A DNA stretch of 64,000 nucleotides from the NCBI GenBank assembly GCA_016710325.1, contig JADJXK010000001.1, forward strand, positions 682,001 through 746,000, in the 5' to 3' direction. The DNA comes from Candidatus Leptofilum proximum (GTDB lineage: Bacteria; Chloroflexota; Anaerolineae; Promineifilales; Promineifilaceae). Below the pieces are notes generated by a model, which worked only from the letters and a program-made list of their open reading frames with translations, did no database searches and was not told where the DNA came from. Every line of letters begins with the position of its first letter. Within the stretch, counting starts at the first letter, position 1. Both the position numbers and the translations under genes were made by a program. Below, one piece after another: positions 53,835 through 62,375 of this stretch.

Positions 53835-53915
53835 TTTTCTTAGCCGCGAATTTCACGAATTAGCGCGAAATAGCATTGAGATTCGCGAAAATTCGCGCCA
53901 TTCGCGGCCCATTAA
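53835..53915. repeat. CGCGAATT-type short repeats
   Basis: Interleaved copies of GCGAATTTCACGAATTAGCGCGAA and related pieces (TTCGCGAAAATTCGCGCCATTCGCGG), of low complexity, between the terminator and the GH51 gene. Likely a dispersed intergenic repeat; the GH51 promoter may be here but was not found. Confidence 0.6.
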
Positions 53916-53960
53916 TCAGTAAATTCATAAGTCCTGTACGTGTATTTTGGAGGTGTAAGC

Positions 53961-55463
53961 ATGACCAATCCCAAAGCCCAAATTTTTCTCGATACCAACC
54001 GCACTATCGCTCCCATTTCGTCGCTGCTGTTTGGCGGCTTTGTGGAGCACATGGGGCGCTGCGTTTATGAAGGCATCTACGATCCCAAATCGCCCCTGGC
54101 CGATGCCAACGGCCTGCGCCTGGATGTGCTACAAGCGCTGCGTGACCAGGCATACACGGTGATCCGTTATCCGGGTGGCAACTTTTTGAGTGGTTACAAC
54201 TGGCTGGATGGGGTGGGACCGAAGGGGGAACGGCCGTCCCGCCGTAATCTCGCCTGGCAATCGATCGAAACCAACCAGTTTGGCACCAATGAATTTGTCG
54301 ACTTTTGCCGGGAGATCAACGCCGCCCCCATGCTCGGCGTTAACATGGGCACCGGCACCATCCAGTCTGCGTCCGATTTGGTGGAGTATTGCAATGTGGA
54401 TTCCGGCACGTACTGGTCGGACCTGCGCGCCAGCCACGGTTACCGCCAGCCGCACAACGTGCGCTACTGGTGCGTGGGCAACGAGATGGACGGCCCCTGG
54501 CAAATCGGGCACCTGGATGCAGTGGCCTACGGCAACAAAGCCCTGGAAGCGGCCAAAATGATGAAGTGGCAAGACCCCACCATCAAAACCGTGCTTTGCG
54601 GCTCCTCCGGCGACAAAATGCCCACCTACCCAGACTGGGATCGCATCGCCCTGGAGATCGCCTGGGAGCACGTCGATTATCACTCAATGCATTACTACGC
54701 AGGCAACCGCGACAACGACACCGCCAGCTTCCTGGCCAATGCCGTCGAATTTGAGAACTTTGTCAACACGCTGGAAGGCACCTTGCGCTACGTCAAAGCC
54801 CGGCGGCGCAGCAATCACGACGTTTTTCTTTCCTGGGATGAGTGGCAGGTGTGGTACAAAGGCGATCCGCTGCAAGGAAATTGGACCGAAGCGCCGCACC
54901 TGGCCGAAGAGATTTACAACCTGGAGGATGCGCTGGTGGTGGCCCAATGGCTCAACGTCTTTTTGCGCAAAAGCCACGTGCTGAAGATTGCCTGCGTGGC
55001 CCAGATTGTCAACGTCATCTCCTGGCTGCACACCCGCCCAGATGGCCTGCTGAAGCAGCCCTCCTTCTACGTTTTCCAGCTGGTGAGCAACCTGGCCCGT
55101 GGCGAAGCGCTCGACCTGCTGGTCAAAGCGCCACTGGTGGCCACCCGCGCCTACGGCGATGTACCCGCCCTGGACGTATCTGCCAGCTTCGATGCCGCCA
55201 CGCGGCAAGGGGCGATCTTCCTGGTCAATCGCAGCCTGAAGGAGGCAGTAACGGCCGAATTCATCTGGCAAGATGGCAAAACCGTGGCCATAAACCAGGC
55301 ATGGCAGCTCACCGGGGACGATCCCAAGGCCAGCAACAGCTGGGAAGCTCCCAATCGCTTGGTTACCCAGCCCATCCCAACGCCAAAAGTGAGCGACGGC
55401 CGTTCCACCCTCACCCTGCCCCCGCTCTCCTTCACCGTGCTGCAAACAAGCGTCCAAATTTAA
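53961..55463 (+). CDS. Alpha-L-arabinofuranosidase, GH51
   Basis: A 500-residue cytosolic glycoside hydrolase releasing terminal L-arabinofuranose. GH51 marks: LFGGFVEHMGRCVYEGIYDP, RYPGGNFLSGYNW, the acid/base Glu in CVGNEMDGPWQIG (about 175) and the nucleophile Glu in LSWDEWQVWY (about 294), plus the C-terminal beta sandwich. No signal peptide. GGAGGTG precedes ATG 53961, chosen over a slightly longer frame. It likely acts on imported short arabino-oligosaccharides; part of the arabinose locus though behind a terminator. Confidence 0.95.
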   Translation: MTNPKAQIFLDTNRTIAPISSLLFGGFVEHMGRCVYEGIYDPKSPLADANGLRLDVLQALRDQAYTVIRYPGGNFLSGYNWLDGVGPKGERPSRRNLAWQSIETNQFGTNEFVDFCREINAAPMLGVNMGTGTIQSASDLVEYCNVDSGTYWSDLRASHGYRQPHNVRYWCVGNEMDGPWQIGHLDAVAYGNKALEAAKMMKWQDPTIKTVLCGSSGDKMPTYPDWDRIALEIAWEHVDYHSMHYYAGNRDNDTASFLANAVEFENFVNTLEGTLRYVKARRRSNHDVFLSWDEWQVWYKGDPLQGNWTEAPHLAEEIYNLEDALVVAQWLNVFLRKSHVLKIACVAQIVNVISWLHTRPDGLLKQPSFYVFQLVSNLARGEALDLLVKAPLVATRAYGDVPALDVSASFDAATRQGAIFLVNRSLKEAVTAEFIWQDGKTVAINQAWQLTGDDPKASNSWEAPNRLVTQPIPTPKVSDGRSTLTLPPLSFTVLQTSVQI

Positions 55464-55501
55464 TCCGCGTTTATCCGCGGCCTATTTTTGCAGGAGGACA
55501 C

Positions 55502-57445
55502 ATGTACAACAGCCAGGCCGGTCCCGTTGATAACCGGCAGTCCAAACAATCAACCCTTTACACCTTGCCGTTTACGGCCGTTCACCTCACCCACGGCTTC
55601 TGGGCCAACACCCAGCAAGTCAACCGCACCGTCAGCCTGGTGCACGGCTACGAGATGCTGGAAGTTGCGGGCAATTTTGCCAATTTGCGCCTTGCCGCCG
55701 GTTTGGCCGCAGGTGAATTTTCCGGTTACCGGTTTGCCGACTCGGACGTTTACAAATGGCTGGAAGCCGTCGGCTGGGAACTGGGCCGCGCGGCCGATGC
55801 CCAACTGCAAGCCATGGCCGACGAAGCTATCGCCCTGGTGCAGCAGGCGCAGCAGCCCGATGGCTATCTCAACAGCTACTACCAGTTTGTCCTACCAGAC
55901 AGGCGCTGGACGGACCTGGACCACGGGCACGAACTGTACTGCGCCGGGCATTTGATTCAAGCGGCCGTTGCCTTCCAGCGGGCGGTAGGTGATGGGCGCC
56001 TGTTGGCCGTCACCCTGCGCTTTGTGGACCATATTTATGACCTGTTTGGCCCCGGCCAGCGTGAGGAAACGTGCGGCCATCCCGAAATTGAAATGGCCCT
56101 GGTCGAGCTGTATCGCCTCACCAGAGACCCCCGGCACCTGGAGCTGGCGCAGCTTTTCATTGACCGGCGCGGCACCAACAAGATGCGCGGCCATGCCGGG
56201 TATGGCGCCGTCTACCAGCAGGACCACCTGCCGGTGCGCCAGGCCCAGGAAGTGGTGGGCCATGCCGTGCGCCAGCTTTATCTGACAACCGGCGTGACCG
56301 ATCTCTACATGGAAAGCGGCGAGGCGGCCCTGCTCCAGGCCATGCACACGCTGTGGGACGACATGACGCAGCGCAAGCTGTACGTCACCGGCAGCATCGG
56401 CGCGCGCTTCGATGGTGAGGCATTTGGCGGGCCGTACGAGCTGCCGTCGGACACGGGCTACCTGGAAACGTGTGCGGCCATCGCCAGCCTGATGTGGAAC
56501 TGGCGGCTGCTGCTCATCACCGGCGAGCGCCAGTATGCTGATTTGTTTGAGCGCACGCTGTACAACGGCGTGCTGAGCAGCCCAGGACTGGAAGGGGCCA
56601 GCTATTTGTATGTCAATCCGCTGCAGGTGCGCAACGGCCGTTACGTGCGCGCCCTGGTTGATACCGGAGTCGATGAAGCGCGGCGACGCCCCGCCTGGCA
56701 CAAATGCGCCTGCTGCCCGCCCAACGTCATGCGCGTGTTTTCCAGCCTGGGCCATTATCTGGCCACGGCCAATCAGGCGGGCATCCAGATTCACCAGTTT
56801 GCCGCCGCCAGTTTGGATTTGACGGTAAACGGCCGACCCATCCAACTCACCCTCAAAACCGACTACCCCTGGGGCGGCCAGATTACGGTGACGGTTCAAG
56901 CAAGTCCCACCGAACCGTGGGCGCTGTCTCTGCGGATGCCCGGCTGGTGTCAGGCCCACAAACTGACGCTCAACGGCGCAGCAGCTACGCTGGGAGTTGA
57001 GCAAAACGGCTACCTGACCATCGAACGAAGCTGGCAGCCGGGCGATGTAGTGCAGTTAGAACTGGGCATGGAGCCAGCCTTCCTGGCGCCCCACCCCCGC
57101 ATAGACGCCCTGCGCGGCTGCGTGGCCCTGCAGCGCAGCCCGCTGATTTACTGCGTCGAGTCCCACGATCAGCCCGCCGGAGTCGAGCTGGAAGATGTGC
57201 AAGTGCTGGCGGACAAACCGTTGGGGGTAACGGCCGTTCCCCTCTTCGGCGGCATTCAGGCCATCACCGTGCCGGGCCGCATGGCGCAGCTGGCAGAGGC
57301 AGGGCCGCTTTACCAGAGGCTGGACAAAGCCGGACAAAGCAGATGGCAAGCCGTGACGCTGACGGCCGTGCCCTACTTCACGTGGGGCAACCGCGGCATG
57401 CACAGCATGCGCGTCTGGCTGCCGCAAGCTAAACTCCCTGGATGA
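55502..57445 (+). CDS. Beta-L-arabinofuranosidase, GH127
   Basis: A 647-residue protein of the former DUF1680. GH127 enzymes remove beta-L-arabinofuranose, as on plant hydroxyproline-rich glycoproteins, using a Zn-bound cysteine nucleophile. Seen here: VHLTHGFWANTQQVNR start, FADSDVYKWLEAVGW, GFAxGGPYELP-type segment, YLETCAAIASLMWNW (Cys324) and HKCACCPPNVMR with Cys404-Cys405, fitting the Glu/Cys/Cys-Cys zinc cluster. The in-frame stretch upstream of 55502 overlaps GH51 and is not real; GGAGGA precedes the ATG. No signal peptide, so cytosolic. The pair GH51 and GH127 covers both anomers. Confidence 0.93.
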   Translation: MYNSQAGPVDNRQSKQSTLYTLPFTAVHLTHGFWANTQQVNRTVSLVHGYEMLEVAGNFANLRLAAGLAAGEFSGYRFADSDVYKWLEAVGWELGRAADAQLQAMADEAIALVQQAQQPDGYLNSYYQFVLPDRRWTDLDHGHELYCAGHLIQAAVAFQRAVGDGRLLAVTLRFVDHIYDLFGPGQREETCGHPEIEMALVELYRLTRDPRHLELAQLFIDRRGTNKMRGHAGYGAVYQQDHLPVRQAQEVVGHAVRQLYLTTGVTDLYMESGEAALLQAMHTLWDDMTQRKLYVTGSIGARFDGEAFGGPYELPSDTGYLETCAAIASLMWNWRLLLITGERQYADLFERTLYNGVLSSPGLEGASYLYVNPLQVRNGRYVRALVDTGVDEARRRPAWHKCACCPPNVMRVFSSLGHYLATANQAGIQIHQFAAASLDLTVNGRPIQLTLKTDYPWGGQITVTVQASPTEPWALSLRMPGWCQAHKLTLNGAAATLGVEQNGYLTIERSWQPGDVVQLELGMEPAFLAPHPRIDALRGCVALQRSPLIYCVESHDQPAGVELEDVQVLADKPLGVTAVPLFGGIQAITVPGRMAQLAEAGPLYQRLDKAGQSRWQAVTLTAVPYFTWGNRGMHSMRVWLPQAKLPG

Positions 57446-57996
57446 AATTTTCCTGGCGCGGTGGGCTGGCCTGTTTGCTGGCCGCGGCCGTTTTCCTCAT
57501 CATTCTCATCGCCAGCGGGGTGTTTGACCCCAAACCCGTGGGCACGCGGCAAACCACCCTGTCCGCCACCACGCTGACCGTAAGCCAGCCGGGGCAAACC
57601 ATTCGCTGGCTCGATACGCCGCTGCCTGCGGGCGATTTTTCAGTGCGAGGAACGGCCGTTCTCCAATCTGGCAATCCCGACAGCGGCGTAGGACTGGCTT
57701 TGGGGAGCGAAGACCAGGCGGTTGTGGTGGCTGTCTCGCCATCGGGATACGTGCTGGTGCAGCAGGGGGATGAACCGCTCCTGCCCTGGCAGCCCTGGCC
57801 CCACGTCCGCACAGACAACACCCCCAACGAAATCTGGATTGACGTGCGCGGCGAAGAAATGACGGTGCGTCTTAACCGTGAGCTGCTGTGGCAGGGTACA
57901 TACCAATTGTCTACGCGAAGTTTAGGGTTGTTTGGCGAGGGGTTTGGGGAAACGGCCGTTTACGCCTTCTCCACCCTGGAGCTTTTTGCGAAATGA
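57442..57996 (+). CDS. Membrane-anchored protein of unknown function
   Basis: A 184-residue protein with one N-terminal membrane segment (about 9-27, LACLLAAAVFLIILIASGVF) and an outer beta-rich part (TLSATTLTVSQPG, GDFSVRGTAVLQSGNPDSGVGLALG, EIWIDVRGEEMTVRLNRELLW, SLGLFGEGF) that resembles the carbohydrate-binding-like sandwich seen in DUF1080/laminin-G-type folds. Its ATG overlaps the GH127 stop (ATGA), so the two are translated together. It may bind glycan at the cell surface; no family is recognised with confidence. Confidence 0.75.
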   Translation: MKFSWRGGLACLLAAAVFLIILIASGVFDPKPVGTRQTTLSATTLTVSQPGQTIRWLDTPLPAGDFSVRGTAVLQSGNPDSGVGLALGSEDQAVVVAVSPSGYVLVQQGDEPLLPWQPWPHVRTDNTPNEIWIDVRGEEMTVRLNRELLWQGTYQLSTRSLGLFGEGFGETAVYAFSTLELFAK

Positions 57997-58045
57997 AAGG
58001 TAACTGGGTCATTGAGTAATTACCCAATTGCTCAATGACATCTTC

Positions 58046-59185
58046 TCATCCAAGTAACGACAACAAATACCCCACCACGCCCCCACCCAACACAATCCAG
58101 GCCGAATTCACCTTGAAGCGGATGGAAGCCACCAACGCCAGCAGGGCAATGACGATACCCTGCCAGGTGGAAAACGTCTGCTGGCCCAGGTTAATCAGCA
58201 CAGCCACCATCAGGCCGATGGCCGCCACGTTCACCGCATCCAAAAACGCCGCAAACCAGGCCGACTGCCGCATCTTGGGGATGAGCGGGTTGAGGAACAA
58301 CACAAACAAAAAGGAGGGTAAGAAGATGCCCAGCGTAGCCACAACCGCCCCCGGCACCCCGGCGATGATGTAGCCGACAAACGTCGCCGTGGTCAGCACC
58401 GGCCCCGGGGTAAACTGGCCAATGGCGATGGCGTCCAGCAGCTCCGCCTGCGTCAGCCAGCCGAGCTGGTCCACCAGGCCACCTTCCAGGTAGGCCACCA
58501 GCACGTAGCCGCTGCCGTACAAAATCGCCCCAATTTTGAGGAAAAACGCACCGAGGCTCCAGAGGGATACGGCCGTTTCCCCCTCCCCTTGCATCAACCA
58601 CGGCACCTCACCGCCCGGCAGAAACGGCAGCAGCAGCACCGCCGCCGAACCAGCCATCACCCGCAGCAGCAGCGCCCCCAGCACGCCGCCCACCAGCAGC
58701 GCTACCACCTCATCCACGCCGAGGAAAGCGGCCGTTAACACCCCCAGCCCAATCAGCGCCAGCTGCCAATTTTTGACCGCTTTGGTGCCGAGACGGTAAA
58801 CGGCCGTGGCTATAATGCCTATCACCGCTGGTTTGATGCCCACCAGCAAAGGTTCCACCGCAGGCAGTGCGCCGTACTGCACGTACAGCCAGGCGAGAAT
58901 TCCGGTTAAAACGGCCGCAGGCAAAATAAACAGGCTCCCCGCCACGGCCAACCCCGGCCAGCCCGCCCGCTCATAGCCAATGTGCATCGTCATTTCCGTG
59001 GAGTTGGGGCCGGGGATCAGGCTGGTGGCTCCCACCAGGTCCAGGAAGTGCTGGCGGCTCAGCCACTGCCGCCGCGTCACTACCTCATCCTCCATCATGC
59101 CGATGTGTGCCGCCGGGCCGCCAAATGCCGTCACCCCCAGCCGCAAAAACAAAAACGCCAGTTCCCGCAACCGTTCATTCACCAT
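58046..59185 (-). CDS. chrA: Chromate transporter (CHR family)
   Basis: A 379-residue membrane protein with the two homologous halves of long-chain CHR transporters: GVTAFGGPAAHIGMMEDEVV and SLIPGPNSTEMTMHIGY in the first, and KIGAILYGSGYVLVAYLEGGLVD and IGQFTPGPVLTTATFVGYII in the second. About ten to twelve hydrophobic segments. These export chromate in exchange or by proton motive force; annotated members also include proteins of unproven substrate. It is convergent with the arabinose locus and stands alone. Confidence 0.93.
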   Translation of the reverse strand: MVNERLRELAFLFLRLGVTAFGGPAAHIGMMEDEVVTRRQWLSRQHFLDLVGATSLIPGPNSTEMTMHIGYERAGWPGLAVAGSLFILPAAVLTGILAWLYVQYGALPAVEPLLVGIKPAVIGIIATAVYRLGTKAVKNWQLALIGLGVLTAAFLGVDEVVALLVGGVLGALLLRVMAGSAAVLLLPFLPGGEVPWLMQGEGETAVSLWSLGAFFLKIGAILYGSGYVLVAYLEGGLVDQLGWLTQAELLDAIAIGQFTPGPVLTTATFVGYIIAGVPGAVVATLGIFLPSFLFVLFLNPLIPKMRQSAWFAAFLDAVNVAAIGLMVAVLINLGQQTFSTWQGIVIALLALVASIRFKVNSAWIVLGGGVVGYLLSLLG

Positions 59186-59254
59186 CTCTACCCTGCCTCA
59201 CTCAAAACGATTTTTTTACCCAAATTAGAGGTGCCGGGTTGTCATCACAAACAA

Positions 59255-59288
59255 AAAAGTGGCAGAGCCGTGAAGCCCTGCCACTTTT
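59255..59288 (-). terminator. Rho-independent terminator after the FKBP genes
   Basis: AAAAGTGGCAG (59255-59265) pairs with CTGCCACTTTT (59278-59288). On the minus strand the stem ends in TTTTTTG, four bases after the FKBP stop; it can also work for plus-strand transcripts. Confidence 0.85.
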
Positions 59289-59292
59289 GAAT

Positions 59293-59628
59293 TTATTTCA
59301 CATCTACCAGCTCAACGTCAAAGATGAGGGTGGCGTTGGGGGGAATCACCCCACCCGCACCGCGCGAGCCGTAGCCCAGGTCCGGCGGAATGATCAGCGT
59401 CGCCTTACCTCCGACCTTCATGAGGCCAATGCCTTCATCCCAACCGCGAATGACCTGGCCCGTGCCCAGCAGAAACTCAATCGGCTGGCCGCGCTTTACG
59501 GAGTTGTCGAACTCCTTGCCGTTTTCCAGGCGGCCCACATAGTGAACCGCCACACGATCCCCACGCTTGGGCGCCTTGCCGGTACCGGCTTCTGTCTCGA
59601 TGTATTGTAAACCACTGTCTGTTTTCAT
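59293..59628 (-). CDS. FKBP-type peptidyl-prolyl isomerase, single domain
   Basis: A 111-residue isomerase catalysing cis-trans proline isomerisation. Nearly the minimal FKBP: GDRVAVHYVGRLENGKEFDNS, PIEFLLGTGQVIRGWDEGIGLMKVGGKATLIIPPDLGYGSRGAGGVIPPNATLIFDVELVDV, keeping the Tyr, Phe, Asp, Val-Ile, Trp and Tyr of the active site. No signal peptide, so cytosolic, in contrast to its upstream partner. Its ATG overlaps the upstream stop (TAATG). Confidence 0.95.
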   Translation of the reverse strand: MKTDSGLQYIETEAGTGKAPKRGDRVAVHYVGRLENGKEFDNSVKRGQPIEFLLGTGQVIRGWDEGIGLMKVGGKATLIIPPDLGYGSRGAGGVIPPNATLIFDVELVDVK

Positions 59629-60917
59629 TATTCGGTCTCCGCTTTTACCACATCCAGGATTTCAATTTCAAAAATCAGATTGCCTTCGGTGGGGGCATTG
59701 GCCGCCTGTTCACCGTAAGCCAGCTCAGGCGTTAAGACAAACTGGGCCTTACCGCTGGAGCTCATCATCAGCAGAGCTTCATCCCAACCAGGGCCGGCCT
59801 GGCCGCTGCCCGCCACCAGCTGCACGGGCTGGCCAAAATCGTAGGAGGTTTCGAGCTGACTGCCATCATCATCAAACATCTTGTAGTGCAGGGTCACCAG
59901 GTCGCCAGACGCAATCAATTCGCCGCTGCCTTCAGTGATCATGAAGAATTGTAAGCCGCTGTCGGTCACGGTGTATTCAGATTCATCTACACTGACGGGC
60001 GGTGGCGCTGGTGTGGGCGTAGGCGGCGGCGGCAAGATCTCGATCAGCTCCATCTCAAAGATAAGGGTGGCGTTGGGTGGAATGACACCGTTACCAGAGC
60101 CTTCTGCACCCAAACCTAACTCTGGGGGTAGGACAAACTGCACCACATCACCCACCTGCATCAGCTGGACCATCTCGTCCCAACCGGGCAGGATTTGACC
60201 TTCACCCACAACAAACTCAAGCGGCACGCCATCCTGAGAATCGCCAAACTTGCTACCACCTTCAACCCAGCCAGCGAAATTCACGGACGCAACTTCACCC
60301 AACGCGGGCGTTTCGCCGTCACCTTCTTCGAGGAAATAATATTTCAGACCGCTGTCGGTGGTGGTGTAATCTTGGGGATCAACAAGCGTCGGGGGTTCGG
60401 GGGTTGGCGTGGGAACCGCCGTAGGCGTTGGTTCAGCGGATACCAGTTCCACGTCAAAGTAGAGCGTTGAGCCACCAGGAATTGGACCATAATCCTGATC
60501 GCCGTAACCCAATGCGGGAGGAATGACGAGTTCCGCTTTGCCGCCCACACGCATCAGGGCAATACCTTCATCCCACCCCGGAATGACAGAGCCCTGCCCC
60601 AGCACAAACTGAATGGGATCGCCGCCCTCGGAGCTGTCGAATTCGGTGCCGTCTTCAAGAGTGCCAGTGTAGTGCACGCTCACCAGGTCACCGGACATAG
60701 CTTGTTGCCCGGTACCTTCTTCGATTTCAATATATTCCAACCCTGAGGCGGTAACCCGGGAGCCAGATTCCGCTTCGCCTTCTTCACCGGAAGGTGTAGT
60801 TGAATCTGCGTCTTCTGGAGGAACGGCCGGGCCGCAAGCAGCCAGCGCCAGGCCGAGCAGTAAGGCCCAAAGCAGGAACCGTTTCCATAATTGGGCATTG
60901 TTTTGGTAGTTTTTCAC
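59628..60917 (-). CDS. Lipoprotein with three FKBP domains
   Basis: A 429-residue exported isomerase-like lipoprotein. The start is the GTG at 60917, six bases after AAGGAG; the lipobox LAAC (Cys28) then follows. Three FKBP domains are separated by Pro/Thr-rich linkers (PTPTAVPTPTPEPP and PPPPTPTPAPPP). The first has all landmarks (VHYTGTLEDGTEFDSS, VIPGWDEGIALMRVGGKAELVIPP, YGDQ); in the second the segment reads VNFAGWVEGGSKFGDS with Trp kept; the third is the most divergent (LHYKMFDDDGSQLETS, AGPGWDEALLMMSSSG). So perhaps only the first and second are active. It likely assists folding outside the membrane. Confidence 0.93.
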   Translation of the reverse strand: MKNYQNNAQLWKRFLLWALLLGLALAACGPAVPPEDADSTTPSGEEGEAESGSRVTASGLEYIEIEEGTGQQAMSGDLVSVHYTGTLEDGTEFDSSEGGDPIQFVLGQGSVIPGWDEGIALMRVGGKAELVIPPALGYGDQDYGPIPGGSTLYFDVELVSAEPTPTAVPTPTPEPPTLVDPQDYTTTDSGLKYYFLEEGDGETPALGEVASVNFAGWVEGGSKFGDSQDGVPLEFVVGEGQILPGWDEMVQLMQVGDVVQFVLPPELGLGAEGSGNGVIPPNATLIFEMELIEILPPPPTPTPAPPPVSVDESEYTVTDSGLQFFMITEGSGELIASGDLVTLHYKMFDDDGSQLETSYDFGQPVQLVAGSGQAGPGWDEALLMMSSSGKAQFVLTPELAYGEQAANAPTEGNLIFEIEILDVVKAETE

Positions 60918-61074
60918 TGGGTTCTCCTTATGATTCAAATTGCCGTGACAATGATTGCTTTACAAAAAAACCGGAACAGCGAACGGCCGTTCCGGCAGCA
61001 TCTATCTTCATTTTCTAATGGAAACAGGGGATTGTATCACGAACTGATGAGATCAAAATCAATTGGCTTGATTT

Positions 61075-61731
61075 TCACCTATCTCTCAGGCTGGGCTGGA
61101 TGCTGTCCAGCGAAAAGAGCTCGGGCCGTTTGCCCTGCACCCCGTCGTAGAAGCTGCGCAGTTGGGCCAACATGGCCGTTTCCCCCCCCTCTGGCCACAC
61201 TGGCTCCCCAATTGCGATGGTTTTACGGCCGTAATCCAACGCCACCGGCAAAATCGGCACCTGCGCCGCCCGCGCAATGTGGAAAAAGCCCATCTTCCAA
61301 TGCGATACCAGGCTGCGCGTGCCTTCAGGCGCCAGGCCCAGCAAAAACTGGTCCCGTTCCTGAAACTGCGCCGTCACCTGGGCCACCACCCCGGATGCGG
61401 CCCGTCGATCTACCGCCACCCCACCCAGCTTGAGCAGCAGCGGCTTAAGCGGCCCCCTCACAAAGGTGTGCTTGCCCAGCCAGTAAACTCGTGCCTGCAC
61501 GGCAATTAGCACCGCCATCGCCAGCACAAAATCCCAGTTGGAGGTGTGTGGAACACCAATTAGCACCATCTTGGGCAGGTTGGGTACGGTGCCCGCAAAG
61601 CGCCACCCCCACAGCCGTAGGACCCCTCGCGCCACCCAGCGGAAAAAGCCATTTCCCCAACGGGGAATGGCATCGCCCAACACCGGGGCGTTGAGCGGAT
61701 CTTCTTTAGGTGAATATTTTCCGAAGCTCAT
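61075..61731 (-). CDS. Lysophospholipid acyltransferase (PlsC-like), copy 1
   Basis: A 218-residue acyltransferase with the H-x4-D motif in GVPHTSNWDFVLAMAV (His64 region) and the second motif LGLAPEGTRSLVSHWKMGF; PVALDYGRKTIAIGEP follows. This subgroup (PHTSNWD) of the PlsC family transfers acyl chains to lysophosphatidate or similar acceptors. One hydrophobic stretch near the N-terminus suggests membrane association. Its ATG lies four bases after the stop of copy 2, so the two are coupled. Acceptor unproven. Confidence 0.88.
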   Translation of the reverse strand: MSFGKYSPKEDPLNAPVLGDAIPRWGNGFFRWVARGVLRLWGWRFAGTVPNLPKMVLIGVPHTSNWDFVLAMAVLIAVQARVYWLGKHTFVRGPLKPLLLKLGGVAVDRRAASGVVAQVTAQFQERDQFLLGLAPEGTRSLVSHWKMGFFHIARAAQVPILPVALDYGRKTIAIGEPVWPEGGETAMLAQLRSFYDGVQGKRPELFSLDSIQPSLRDR

Positions 61732-61735
61732 GTGG

Positions 61736-62308
61736 TTAATTACGGCGATTCTTGCCAGTAACGCCGACGTAGCGGCCCTGCAGCAGCGGCAGGTCAGTTT
61801 CTACATCGCCGGAGGGGATGAGGGGCTCTGTGATGGTGAGCGTTTTACGGCCGTAATCCACCAAAAGCGGCACAATGGGAATGTTGGCTTCATACGCAAT
61901 ATGGTAAAAGCCGGTGCGCCACCGGTCTACCTTGCTGCGCGTTCCTTCTGGGGCAATGGCCAGCACTATTTTGGCCCGCCGTTGGATCACCGCCACGGTT
62001 TGCCCCACCAAACCGTTGGCTCCTTTGCGATCGACAGGCACGCCGCCGAGCCACAGTAAGAGGCGCGCCACCAGGGGCGCAAACATCTCCTTCTTGGCCA
62101 TCCAATTGAAGCTCACCCCCAGATAAAACATAAGGGCCATCGTCAGCGGGAAGTCCCAGTTAGAGGTATGTGGCGCCCCAATGATAACCATTTTGGGCAC
62201 GTTGGGCAGCGCACCAACGACGCGCCAGCCAAACAGCCATAAAAAGAAAACGGCAACCGCCTTAGAAAAGCGGTTGCCACGCTGTGGGAGTTGATTGATA
62301 TTGTTCAT
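61736..62308 (-). CDS. Lysophospholipid acyltransferase (PlsC-like), copy 2
   Basis: A 190-residue paralogue of copy 1: same HTSNWDF (H-x4-D) motif, IAPEGTRSKVDRWRTGFYHIAYEANIPIVP and PLLVDYGRKTLTITEPLIPSGDVE. The two differ in N-terminus and in overall sequence, but order and motifs match, so they are old tandem duplicates. ATG 62308, no strong ribosome site. Lies between polA and copy 1 on the same strand. Confidence 0.88.
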   Translation of the reverse strand: MNNINQLPQRGNRFSKAVAVFFLWLFGWRVVGALPNVPKMVIIGAPHTSNWDFPLTMALMFYLGVSFNWMAKKEMFAPLVARLLLWLGGVPVDRKGANGLVGQTVAVIQRRAKIVLAIAPEGTRSKVDRWRTGFYHIAYEANIPIVPLLVDYGRKTLTITEPLIPSGDVETDLPLLQGRYVGVTGKNRRN

Positions 62309-62375
62309 TCAATTTTACGAGAATGGGAGGTCAGAAATTTTTTGCTTCAGGCCCCAATCTCTAACCTCGTGGTTG

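Noticed and set aside
54842..55501. In-frame 5' extension of the GH127 gene across GH51
   Set aside because: It overlaps the GH51 gene in another frame; the ATG at 55502 has a good ribosome site.
55892..57004. Minus-strand frame of 370 codons within GH127
   Set aside because: Shadow frame with no recognisable domain; GH127 motifs are on the plus strand.
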